Part shown: positions 13,506 through 19,720 of the stretch, in pieces
Position numbering within the stretch: position 1 is the stretch's first letter
Layout of the letters: each line of letters begins with the position of its first letter
NCBI GenBank assembly: GCA_024998705.1
Contig: JACOEF010000151.1
Location: 1-19,720, forward strand
From: Nitrospira sp.
GTDB taxonomy: Bacteria; Nitrospirota; Nitrospiria; Nitrospirales; Nitrospiraceae
Length of the DNA stretch: 19,720 nt
Reading direction: 5' to 3'
Notes under the pieces: model-generated
Database searches by the model: none
Told to the model about the DNA's origin: nothing
What the model saw: the letters and a program-made list of their open reading frames with translations, nothing else
Made by a program: the position numbers and the translations under genes

Positions 13506-14789
13506 ATGAGCAAGATGAAATCCTGGACGGCTGAAACCATCGCAATCGGATCCGAGCTGCTGCTGGGCGGCCGCCTCGACACGAACTCGCTGTTCATTGC
13601 CGACCAGCTGGCCGCCTGCGGGGTTGAGCTTCGGTATAAGACGACGGTCGGTGATGACCTTTCCGACATGGTGTCGGTGGTGAAGGCTGCGTTACGGCGT
13701 GTTCGGGTGGTGATTCTCACCGGTGGGTTGGGACCGACGATCGACGACGTCACACGTGAGGCCGTGGCGCGAGCGACTGGGCGTCGGTTGAGCCGGCGAA
13801 AGGCCGCGCTGGATGGCATGACCGCTCGGTTGGCCGAATGGGGAAGAACCCCGACTACGTCGCAGTTTCGGCAGGCCATGATTCCCGCCGGCGCCGATAT
13901 CCTTGCCAATCCGGTTGGAACGGCGCCGGGTTTCTCTCTCGTGTGGAAGGGCGCGTATCTCGCGGCCTTGCCCGGGGTACCGCGTGAGATGGAACCGATG
14001 GTACGTGACGGCCTGCTGCCGCAATTGCAGGCGTGGATGCGCACCCAGAAACGACTCAGCGCATCCCCCATGATTCGGCGAGTGCTCCACACGTCCGGGG
14101 TGCCGGAATCAATCGTGGACCAGGCCCTGGTCGGGCTTGTTCCCGCAGGGAGCACGATTCAGCTCGGCATCTTTGCGTCCCCAATGGAAGTCATGGTGTC
14201 GCTGACGGGACCGGCCGGAGCGGAGGGCGCGGTCACCATCGAGCAGATGTTGCGCGATGCCAAGGCGCGGCTCGGCGATATTGTTTATGGAGAGGAAGAG
14301 GAAACCATGGAGTCGGTGGTCGGGCGGTTGCTCAATGAGCAGAAGCTGACGCTCGCTGTCGCCGAATCCTGCACCGGCGGACTGATCGGCCATCGGCTGA
14401 CGCAGGTGCCAGGCTCATCGACATACGTCGATCGCGTGGCTGTCACCTATAGCAATCGCGCCAAGTTCGAGATGTTGGGCGTGCCGGTCGTTGTGCTCGA
14501 TCGTCATGGCGCCGTCAGTGCGGAAGTGGCCGCGGCGATGGCGCGGGGTATTCGTGAACGGAGCAGCGCCTCCGTCGGCTTGAGCGTGACGGGCATTGCC
14601 GGGCCCGGTGGCGCGACTGAGCGGAAGCCGGTGGGCCTGGTCTATGTGGGGCTCGACGGAGGCCCGGGCGAAGCGATGACACGAGAGTTTCGTTTTCATG
14701 GCGGTGACCGGACGGTGATCAAGCAACGGTCCTCGCAGGCGGCACTCGATCTGCTACGCCGCTGGCTGATCAAGAAGGGTCAGGAATGA
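13506..14789 (+). CDS. cinA: CinA: MoaB-like domain plus NMN amidohydrolase domain
   Basis: A 427-aa cytoplasmic CinA-family protein of full length. The N-terminal MoaB/MogA-like (COG1058) domain, which in characterised members hydrolyses ADP-ribose or NAD-related pyrophosphates, starts at AETIAIGSELLLGG (9-22) and carries TGGLGPTIDD (72-81) and the ALPGVPREM segment. The C-terminal CinA domain (COG1546; PncC-type nicotinamide mononucleotide deamidase) has AESCTGG (286-292) and VTGIAGPGG. Together they fit recycling of NAD breakdown products. ATG 13506 is selected because CAGGGG lies 8 nt upstream and the family starts here; the longer in-frame reading from 13284 overlaps the preceding gene. 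The stop overlaps the thpR start by 4 nt, indicating translational coupling. cinA-thpR pairs are common, often with recA nearby, but recA is not in this window. Confidence 0.95.
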   Translation: MSKMKSWTAETIAIGSELLLGGRLDTNSLFIADQLAACGVELRYKTTVGDDLSDMVSVVKAALRRVRVVILTGGLGPTIDDVTREAVARATGRRLSRRKAALDGMTARLAEWGRTPTTSQFRQAMIPAGADILANPVGTAPGFSLVWKGAYLAALPGVPREMEPMVRDGLLPQLQAWMRTQKRLSASPMIRRVLHTSGVPESIVDQALVGLVPAGSTIQLGIFASPMEVMVSLTGPAGAEGAVTIEQMLRDAKARLGDIVYGEEEETMESVVGRLLNEQKLTLAVAESCTGGLIGHRLTQVPGSSTYVDRVAVTYSNRAKFEMLGVPVVVLDRHGAVSAEVAAAMARGIRERSSASVGLSVTGIAGPGGATERKPVGLVYVGLDGGPGEAMTREFRFHGGDRTVIKQRSSQAALDLLRRWLIKKGQE

Positions 14790-15397
14790 TCAGGACGTTC
14801 CTCGCCATCGAGGTGCCTCCGGATATACGTACGGTCCTCGCCACCCTTCAACAGACTTTGAAACGACAACTGGAACGAACGTGCGATCGCCATGCGAGGA
14901 TCAGTTGGGTGCGACCGGTCTCGATGCACCTCACCCTCAAATTTCTTGGTGATGCCACGGACGAATCGATTGAACCGCTCCGGGTGGCCGTCGAACAGGC
15001 CGTGTCAGCGCATCAGGCGATTCCTATTCCTCTTGAGCGACTGGGTACGTTCCCGGGCCCGCAGTCACCACGGGTGCTTTGGGTGGGACCATCAGGGAGT
15101 TGGGAGCAGGGCCGGGAGGCGCTGCGGCTTGCGGCGCTCCATCGTGAGGTGGAAGCCTGTTGCCGGGCAGCGAACTTTGCACCGGAAGAGCGGCCATTCA
15201 GTCCACATTTGACTCTTGCGCGGATCAAAGGCGGGGAGCGGGAGGTGGGGCGGGCGTTGGCCCAGAACGGTGTGATGGAGCGACCTCTAGAGATAGGGGC
15301 GCTTCCCGTTGAGGCGGTGGTCCTCATGAGGAGCGACCTGCGCCCCACCGGCTCAGTCTATACGAAACTGTGGCACGTGAGGATCGGGGAGAGGTAA
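14786..15397 (+). CDS. thpR: RNA 2',3'-cyclic phosphodiesterase (ThpR/LigT)
   Basis: A 203-aa 2H-phosphoesterase that opens 2',3'-cyclic phosphate ends of RNA. Both catalytic HxT motifs are present: His48-Leu-Thr50 in HLTLKFLG and His141-Leu-Thr143 in HLTLARIK, about 90 residues apart as usual. The start MIRTFLAIEVP is the standard family N-terminus. Its ATG (14786) overlaps the cinA stop (ATGA), so it is cotranscribed and probably coupled. The C-terminal strand VVLMRSDLRPTGSVYTKLWHV is also typical. No clear terminator follows. Confidence 0.93.
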   Translation: MIRTFLAIEVPPDIRTVLATLQQTLKRQLERTCDRHARISWVRPVSMHLTLKFLGDATDESIEPLRVAVEQAVSAHQAIPIPLERLGTFPGPQSPRVLWVGPSGSWEQGREALRLAALHREVEACCRAANFAPEERPFSPHLTLARIKGGEREVGRALAQNGVMERPLEIGALPVEAVVLMRSDLRPTGSVYTKLWHVRIGER

Positions 15398-15831
15398 GGC
15401 CTGCGCCCTAAAAAGCTTCGAGGCTCGTTCGGGAGGCTCATTAGGATAGTGTCGTCGAAACTGTTGATCGTGAAGCTTGATCTAGAGGCGATGCCGTAGG
15501 CAACGTGCAGGATTTTCACCCTCTGTGTTTGACAGGTGAGACCGACCGACCCTCTCATTCAGCTGTTATTCTCAGTATCCTCATCCCTCAGCGAAAAGTG
15601 GCGACCCCTCACGCGCCTGGTTTTGTCGAGTGTCTTGGTGGGGGCGTCAACGGACGCGATGGTGGCCTGGAGGCACGGCTTCAAACAGGTATTGTCGGCA
15701 GGGACCTTTGACTCGAGGTTTTTCTGATTCTTGCCGCCTGCGTTCTTGTGTCATGTTTCGACAATCCGCGCCGTACGACCCGATCTCCAGGCCGAGAGTG
15801 CAGGCACACACATGGTGCAGGGTGTGAGTTC
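15398..15831. other. Gene-poor region between thpR and the 83-aa gene
   Basis: No gene is supported in these 434 nt. Short open frames on the plus strand (for instance 15536-15727) have no ribosome binding site or recognisable product. Small structures seen are a GCGTC-AACG-GACGC hairpin (15644-15657, no T run) and a GAGGCTC direct repeat near 15421-15440. A TTGACA box at 15529-15534 lacks a partner -10. It may hold an undetected small RNA or decayed coding sequence. Confidence 0.4.
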
Positions 15832-16083
15832 TTACCGGGTGAGGCATTCCTCCGTGACTTCGGTCTTGGTCAGTGCGGCGACCTGTAGGCGGCACATGGC
15901 GGCCACGATGCCTTCATACACGATGGCGGCGGCTGCCGACCAAGCGGGATTAAATGGCTCGCCTTGAAACGCCGCTTCGGCGGCTTTTTTCTGATCGTAC
16001 GTGAGGTCGCGGAGCGCGCGTGCACTACGTTCGTTCGATTCTGCGATGCCTTCGTCTGAATAATGGTCTGCCCGATCTGTCAT
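15832..16083 (-). CDS. Small unrecognised protein (83 aa) behind a sigma54 promoter
   Basis: An 83-aa protein that I do not recognise. The first half is charged and hydrophilic (MTDRADHYSDEGIAESNERS, then RALRDLTYDQKKAAEAAF), the second half contains a helix with small residues (AWSAAAAIVYEGIVAAM) and two Cys residues (64 and 80). The central segment could be a weakly hydrophobic or packing helix; there is no signal peptide. ATG 16083 is strongly supported by AGGAGGA 4-5 nt upstream; a longer in-frame reading to 16185 would run through the promoter. A consensus -24/-12 sigma54 promoter lies about 62 nt upstream of the start, which suggests expression under specific conditions rather than constant expression. 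The gene stands alone in a 1.1-kb gene-poor stretch. Confidence 0.75.
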   Translation of the reverse strand: MTDRADHYSDEGIAESNERSARALRDLTYDQKKAAEAAFQGEPFNPAWSAAAAIVYEGIVAAMCRLQVAALTKTEVTEECLTR

Positions 16084-16099
16084 GGGGTCCTCCTGTGTG

Positions 16100-16118
16100 A
16101 ATCGACTATGAAATCGAC
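16100..16118. repeat. AATCGAC direct repeat in the leader of the 83-aa gene
   Basis: Two copies of AATCGAC (16100-16106 and 16112-16118) are 12 nt apart, between the predicted sigma54 start site and the Shine-Dalgarno. An 8-bp palindrome CGCTAGCG (16129-16136) lies at the predicted transcription start. Either might be a binding site. Confidence 0.35.
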
Positions 16119-16144
16119 ATCCAAGGCCCGCTAGCGAGAAAAAG

Positions 16145-16160
16145 AGCAAGCTTGGTGCCA
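16145..16160 (-). promoter_or_regulatory. Sigma54 (-24/-12) promoter of the 83-aa gene
   Basis: On the minus strand the sequence TGGCACCAAGCTTGCT matches the sigma54 consensus TGGCAC-N5-TTGC(A/T) in every defined position, with the invariant GG and GC separated by 10 nt. The predicted start is near 16135, giving a leader of about 52 nt before ATG 16083, with a strong ribosome binding site. The activator encoded at 6111-7523 has an intact GAFTGA loop and is a candidate regulator, but no link is shown. Confidence 0.7.
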
Positions 16161-16446
16161 GGTCACACTCCTTGATTTGATGCACGAACGCATGTGGGTC
16201 AATGTCGTCAGGTCAGCGGCACGATGGAGGCTGCTGCTTTATCTCCAGCACATTTTCATATACTTAAGGATGGCGGGCCGCCTCCCATTCGCGACGGCAG
16301 GGTGAGAGCGGCAGTTGGGACGATTGGCGGTCCTGTGGCGGATATGACAGACCTCTGCCCGTTTGACACTCGTGAGTTCCCGTGGCGACATCGGTTCTCC
16401 AGCTGAGGGGGTGAGTGTGCCGCAGAGGGGAGCCCTATCATCAGGC
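16161..16446. other. Non-coding region upstream of the sigma54 promoter and uvrB
   Basis: No gene is supported here. Open frames on both strands lack ribosome binding sites and recognisable products. This is where activator sites for the sigma54 promoter would be expected (about 80-200 nt upstream, 16215-16340), but no convincing repeated or palindromic site was found; a weak ATGC-N6-GCAT repeat (16180-16193) is too close to the promoter. Confidence 0.4.
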
Positions 16447-16491
16447 ATGGTTGAGTGTTAACTTGGTGATGCATGAACCATCTAGCAAGTT
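16447..16491. repeat. Interleaved inverted repeats in front of uvrB
   Basis: ATGGTT (16447-16452) pairs with AACCAT (16476-16481), and AACTTG (16460-16465) pairs with CAAGTT (16486-16491). The pairs interleave and end 12 nt before the uvrB ATG. They may be operator sites. No E. coli-type CTGT-N8-ACAG LexA box is present. Confidence 0.35.
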
Positions 16492-16503
16492 GATCGATTA
16501 GGT

Positions 16504-18501
16504 ATGCCTCCGTTTAAACTCGAAGCGCCATTCCAGCCCTGTGGAGACCAGGGGCAAGCCATTGAGAAGTTGACGTCCGGAGTCCTGGCCGGGAAGCAAC
16601 ATCAGGCGTTGCTCGGCGTCACCGGTTCCGGCAAGACGTTCACCATGGCGAATGTTGTCGAGCAGGTGCAGAAGCCGACGCTCGTGCTCGTGCACAATAA
16701 GACCCTGGCCGGCCAGCTCTATCAGGAATTTAAGCAGTTCTTTCCGCATAATGCCGTCGAGTATTTCATCAGCTATTACGATTATTACCAGCCGGAAGCC
16801 TATATCCCGCAGAGCGATACCTATATTGCCAAGGATGCCTCGATTAACGATGCGATCGACCAGATGCGCCACGCCGCGACGACGTCGTTGTTGCAACGCA
16901 ATGACGTGCTGATCGTGTCGTCGGTTTCCTGCATCTACGGCCTCGGATCGCCGGAGGTGTACCACGACATGTTGGTGTACTTGGAAGAGGGGATGGAGAC
17001 GCGGCGTGAAAAGATACTCGCGAAGCTGGTGGACATTCAGTATGCGCGGAATGATGTGGATTTTCACCGCGGCACGTTTCGCGCGCGCGGCGATGTCATC
17101 GAAATTTTTCCGGCCTCGTCGGAAGCGAAATCGGTGCGGATTGAATTGTTCGGCGATGTGGTGGACGCCATCCATGAGATCGACCCATTGACCGGGAAGT
17201 CGTTGGGCGAGTTGCCGAAGATTGCCATCTATCCGAATACGCACTATCTCATTGCACCGGACCGGTACGAACGAGCGATTACGGGAATTGAGGAAGAGTT
17301 GGATCTCCGAGTCGCGGCATTCAAGAAGAACGGTCAGTTGCTGGAAGCGCAACGGATCGAGCAGCGCACCAAGTTCGATCTCGAAATGATTCGTGCCATG
17401 GGCTACTGCCACGGGATCGAGAACTATTCGCGCCATTTGAGTGGGCGCGCGCCGGGCGATCCGCCCCCGACGCTGTTGGATTATTTTCCGAAGGATTTTC
17501 TGCTGATCATCGACGAGTCGCACGCGACGGTGCCGCAGGTCGGCGGCATGTACGAAGGCGACTTTTCGCACAAACGGACGCTGGTGGATTACGGATTCCG
17601 GCTGCCATCCGCTGTCGATAATCGCCCGCTGAGGTTTGCTGAATTCGAGCGGATGCTGAAGCAAGTGATCTACGTGTCGGCGACACCCGGTCCCTATGAG
17701 CTGGAGCACGCCAAAGGCGAAGTCATCGAGCAGATCATCCGCCCGACCGGGCTGATGGATCCCCTTATTGATGTGCGGTCGGCGAAGGGGCAGGTCGACA
17801 ATCTGCTGGCCGAGGTGCGGACGGAGGCGGCGAAGGGAAATCGTGTGTTGGTGACCACCTTGACCAAGCGCATGGCCGAAGACCTCACTGAGTATTATCA
17901 CGACCTGGGCGTGAAGGTGCGGTATCTGCACTCGGACATCAAGACGCTGGAGCGGGCGGAAATCATCCGCGACCTCCGGCGTGGCGTATTTGATGTGCTG
18001 GTCGGGATCAATTTGCTGCGAGAAGGGCTCGATCTCCCGGAGGTGAGTTTGGTGGCGATTCTGGACGCGGACAAGGAAGGGTATCTCCGCTCCCATCGGT
18101 CGTTGATTCAAACGGCGGGCCGCGCAGCGCGAAATCTGGACGGGCGCGTGATTTTTTATGGGGATACGGTTACAGATTCTATGCGGCGCGCCATGGACGA
18201 AACGGCGCGTCGACGTCATATCCAGGAAGCCTATAATGCGGCCCATGGCATTACGCCCGAGAGTATCAAGAAGCAGATTCCCGTACTGGACTATGCAACC
18301 AGTAGCGGGAATGAGGGGCAGCTTGAACTGGCGGCGGAGTCGGCGGGCGAGTATGCAACGACAGGCAACGCGGAGCAGGTGATTCGCCGGCTTGAGGTTG
18401 AGATGACGGCGGCAGCCAAGAAATTGGAGTTCGAGCGGGCGGCCGAATTACGGAATCGGATCAGAGCGTTGAAATTGAAGGCGTTGGAGTTGGCGGAGTA
18501 G
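16504..18501 (+). CDS. uvrB: Excinuclease ABC subunit B
   Basis: UvrB, 665 aa, the damage-verifying helicase-like subunit of UvrABC nucleotide excision repair. It receives DNA from UvrA and recruits UvrC. Visible motifs: Walker A GVTGSGKT (38-45), the beta-hairpin [12 protein letters not shown] (from 91) that inserts between DNA strands, Walker B/motif II DESHAT (337-342), motif [11 protein letters not shown] (536-544), and the C-terminal UVR motif for UvrC contact (about 625-660, [21 protein letters not shown]). The length is normal. ATG 16504 matches the family N-terminus, although only AGG lies just before it. Interleaved inverted repeats precede it. It is convergent with the DUF4321-like gene. 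Confidence 0.97.
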   Translation: MPPFKLEAPFQPCGDQGQAIEKLTSGVLAGKQHQALLGVTGSGKTFTMANVVEQVQKPTLVLVHNKTLAGQLYQEFKQFFPHNAVEYFISYYDYYQPEAYIPQSDTYIAKDASINDAIDQMRHAATTSLLQRNDVLIVSSVSCIYGLGSPEVYHDMLVYLEEGMETRREKILAKLVDIQYARNDVDFHRGTFRARGDVIEIFPASSEAKSVRIELFGDVVDAIHEIDPLTGKSLGELPKIAIYPNTHYLIAPDRYERAITGIEEELDLRVAAFKKNGQLLEAQRIEQRTKFDLEMIRAMGYCHGIENYSRHLSGRAPGDPPPTLLDYFPKDFLLIIDESHATVPQVGGMYEGDFSHKRTLVDYGFRLPSAVDNRPLRFAEFERMLKQVIYVSATPGPYELEHAKGEVIEQIIRPTGLMDPLIDVRSAKGQVDNLLAEVRTEAAKGNRVLVTTLTKRMAEDLTEYYHDLGVKVRYLHSDIKTLERAEIIRDLRRGVFDVLVGINLLREGLDLPEVSLVAILDADKEGYLRSHRSLIQTAGRAARNLDGRVIFYGDTVTDSMRRAMDETARRRHIQEAYNAAHGITPESIKKQIPVLDYATSSGNEGQLELAAESAGEYATTGNAEQVIRRLEVEMTAAAKKLEFERAAELRNRIRALKLKALELAE

Positions 18502-18538
18502 CGGCGGTCAACCGGGGGTGCAGGGGCTCGGATTTCTG

Positions 18539-18799
18539 TTACATCTGTTTGTAGAGATAGGCGCCGAGGAACATCCCCAATACACTGAGCAGGCTCACCT
18601 TGATGCTGAATCCGAATGTCAATTTGAGGAGGACCAGGTCGATGGTGAGAGGCGGGCTGATGCCGGGGGAGAAATTGCTGGCAAAGATGTTCTGGATTGC
18701 GCCATTCGGGGCCATCACGCGAAGAATTTCCCCGAAAATCCCGCCCAGCATTCCGCCGATCAGGATAAAGATCAGCAGCACGCCGATCGATTTTCTCAT
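18539..18799 (-). CDS. Small DUF4321-like membrane protein
   Basis: An 86-aa membrane protein resembling the DUF4321 family: an N-terminal transmembrane segment (about 5-27, IGVLLIFILIGGMLGGIFGEI), a loop with a conserved-looking NFSPGISPPLTIDL segment, and a second transmembrane segment (about 62-82, ending FLGAYLYKQM). Function of the family is unknown. ATG 18799 has GAGGAG about 9 nt upstream and a strong promoter with a leader of about 46 nt. It converges with uvrB, with 37 nt between the stops and no visible terminator hairpin. Confidence 0.85.
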   Translation of the reverse strand: MRKSIGVLLIFILIGGMLGGIFGEILRVMAPNGAIQNIFASNFSPGISPPLTIDLVLLKLTFGFSIKVSLLSVLGMFLGAYLYKQM

Positions 18800-18836
18800 C
18801 CGATAACTCTCCTCGTTCCCACCGGTCGGCGTTTAT

Positions 18837-18853
18837 GTGCCGACTTGAGGCAC
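18837..18853. repeat. Inverted repeat overlapping the DUF4321 promoter start
   Basis: GTGCC (18837-18841) and GGCAC (18849-18853) form a perfect 5-bp inverted repeat with a 7-nt centre, overlapping the -10 edge and predicted start of the promoter of the small membrane protein gene. It is a possible repressor site. Confidence 0.35.
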
Positions 18854-18880
18854 CATATCGGAAGCGGAAAATGATGTCAA
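18852..18880 (-). promoter_or_regulatory. Promoter of the DUF4321-like gene
   Basis: On the minus strand TTGACA (18875-18880), 17-nt spacer, TATGGT (18852-18857): perfect -35 and 4 of 6 at -10. The predicted start near 18845 gives a leader of about 46 nt. Two copies of ATGCATG (18885-18891 and 18908-18914), 23 nt apart, lie directly upstream of the -35. Confidence 0.6.
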
Positions 18881-19089
18881 CAAAATGCATGCCAGGCGCT
18901 GCTGTGGATGCATGTGACTGATCGCGAAGGTTCTTCCAGAACGAGCCTCGCGTGGCTCCGGCTTCATGCCACGGTCGGGTAGGAATGGCCGCACATGTTT
19001 GATGAGGTTGCCGGGGCGAGCTGAGTGCCTTGTCGACAAGGTGAATTGGAACGGCCTGAGGGGATGGGTCGGAATCGCTCCCGAATATC
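18881..19089. other. Divergent intergenic region between the DUF4321-like gene and ffh
   Basis: No gene is supported. Structures seen: the ATGCATG direct repeats; two overlapping, mutually exclusive inverted repeats GAGCC/GGCTC (18943-18947/18954-18958) and CGTGGC/GCCACG (18951-18956/18968-18973); and the 14-bp palindrome at 19028-19041. Confidence 0.45.
19028..19041. repeat. 14-bp perfect palindrome upstream of the ffh promoter
   Basis: CCTTGTCGACAAGG is a perfect palindrome without spacer, 48 nt upstream of the ffh -35 box. This is a plausible dimeric regulator site. Confidence 0.4.
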
Positions 19090-19119
19090 TTGACTTCACT
19101 CTGCCCCCTTCTATAGACT
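19090..19119 (+). promoter_or_regulatory. Sigma70-type promoter of ffh
   Basis: TTGACT (19090-19095) with TATAGA (19112-19117, 16-nt spacer) or TAGACT (19114-19119, 18-nt spacer). The predicted start is near 19124, giving a leader of about 80 nt that contains a run of seven T (19131-19137). Confidence 0.6.
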
Positions 19120-19205
19120 GCCCGATGCTATTTTTTTGATGTTTTTCGAGGCGATCGGAGCTCTGGCTCGAACCCGGCTTCGATGGCCTTTTTGTTTGGT
19201 GACTC

Positions 19206-19720
19206 GTGCTTGACGCGCTCAGCGAAAAATTCGAACGAATCCTCAAGAAGCTTCGTGGGCAGGGTGTGCTCACGGAAGACAATATTGCTGAGGCTTTGAA
19301 GGAAGTTCGTCTCGCGTTGCTTGAAGCGGACGTCAACTTCAAAGTCGTCAAGGATTTCCTGGACCGCGTTCGTGAGAAGGCGGTCGGGCAAGAGGTCCTG
19401 AAAAGCCTGACCCCCGGGCATCAGGTCGTCAAAGTGGTCTGGGACGAACTCCGCGGGATGATGGGTGGGGAGCGGTCCGGCATCAGCCTGGCCTCCCGGC
19501 CGCCGACCATTCTGATGATGGTGGGGTTGCAGGGGGCCGGGAAAACAACGACCTCCGGCAAGCTCGCTCGGTTGTTTAAGAGCCAGGGGAAGCGCGTGTT
19601 ACTCGTGGCGGCCGACCCCCGTCGCCCTGCCGCGGGTGATCAGTTGGCGAGCCTCGGGCGCGATCTTGAAATCGATGTGCATCGATTCGATCAAGTCGAT
19701 GCGTCACGTGCCGATGTCGT
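19206..19720 (+). CDS. ffh: Signal recognition particle protein Ffh (SRP54), 3' end outside window
   Basis: The SRP GTPase that binds signal sequences with 4.5S RNA and delivers ribosomes to FtsY. The first 171 codons are present; the frame is open to the right edge, so the rest of the G domain and the M domain are missing. The N domain (1-85) reads LDALSEKFERILKKLRGQG, then LTEDNIAEALKEVRLALLEADVNFKVV, and VGQEVLKSLTPG. The P-loop GLQGAGKT is at 107-114, followed by ADPRRPAAGDQL, the D-x-x-RPAA motif. The GTG start is chosen because Val/Met-Leu-Asp aligns with the standard family start MFDNL; no in-frame ATG upstream is usable and no strong Shine-Dalgarno is visible. A good promoter lies about 85-115 nt upstream. 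Confidence 0.95.
   Translation, partial: MLDALSEKFERILKKLRGQGVLTEDNIAEALKEVRLALLEADVNFKVVKDFLDRVREKAVGQEVLKSLTPGHQVVKVVWDELRGMMGGERSGISLASRPPTILMMVGLQGAGKTTTSGKLARLFKSQGKRVLLVAADPRRPAAGDQLASLGRDLEIDVHRFDQVDASRADV

Noticed and set aside
15536-15727. 63-codon plus-strand frame between thpR and the 83-aa gene
   Set aside because: GTG start without ribosome binding site, no recognisable product, and two other frames are equally open there.
16498-18246. Long open frame on the minus strand (582 codons) opposite uvrB
   Set aside because: Antisense to a complete uvrB with all helicase motifs; composition is typical of a shadow frame.

Overview
The window looks like chromosomal DNA from a member of the Nitrospirota, most plausibly Nitrospira. 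The reasons are the fairly GC-rich sequence, a second-type chlorite dismutase/ChdC family protein, a multi-PAS NarL-type kinase with a GAF-like N-terminal domain, and several small proteins I cannot place in a widespread family. This genus assignment is an inference from gene content; there is no rRNA or tRNA marker. No insertion sequence, CRISPR array, tRNA or phage gene was seen.

Layout. 1-1131: the end of a short-chain dehydrogenase cut by the left edge, then a Nudix hydrolase. 1220-7523: a signalling block transcribed rightwards, made of a soluble PAS histidine kinase, its NarL/LuxR response regulator, a small hypothetical ORF, a stand-alone receiver-like protein without the phospho-acceptor Asp, and an NtrC-type sigma54 activator whose receiver also lacks that Asp. 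7824-9152: a Tat-exported MepK/YcbK-like murein endopeptidase and a SlyD-type peptidyl-prolyl isomerase. 9149-12702: a leftward block of an exported OB-fold protein, two unrecognised proteins (389 and 70 aa), a membrane protein and a ChdC/Cld-family heme protein followed by a strong hairpin terminator. 12845-15397: rightward exported hypothetical protein, cinA and thpR (the last two overlap by 4 nt). 15398-16503: gene-poor, with one 83-aa leftward gene preceded by a consensus sigma54 promoter. 16504-19720: uvrB, a leftward DUF4321-like membrane protein, and the first 171 codons of ffh, cut by the right edge.

The most interesting theme is regulation. The kinase has a Val where the HisKA_3 phosphatase Gln normally sits. 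Two neighbouring receiver domains have lost their phosphorylation site. The activator keeps an intact GAFTGA motif, so it should be able to drive sigma54 promoters, and the one textbook -24/-12 promoter found in the window lies in front of the 83-aa unknown gene. The ChdC-like protein keeps the catalytic Tyr and proximal His of coproheme decarboxylases but appears to have Leu at the distal position where chlorite dismutases have Arg and Firmicutes ChdC have Gln. Several promoters share a TGC-TAA(A/G) type -10 box, and two genes for exported proteins have promoter geometry that would give leaderless mRNAs. All functional links between genes are inferences from sequence and position.
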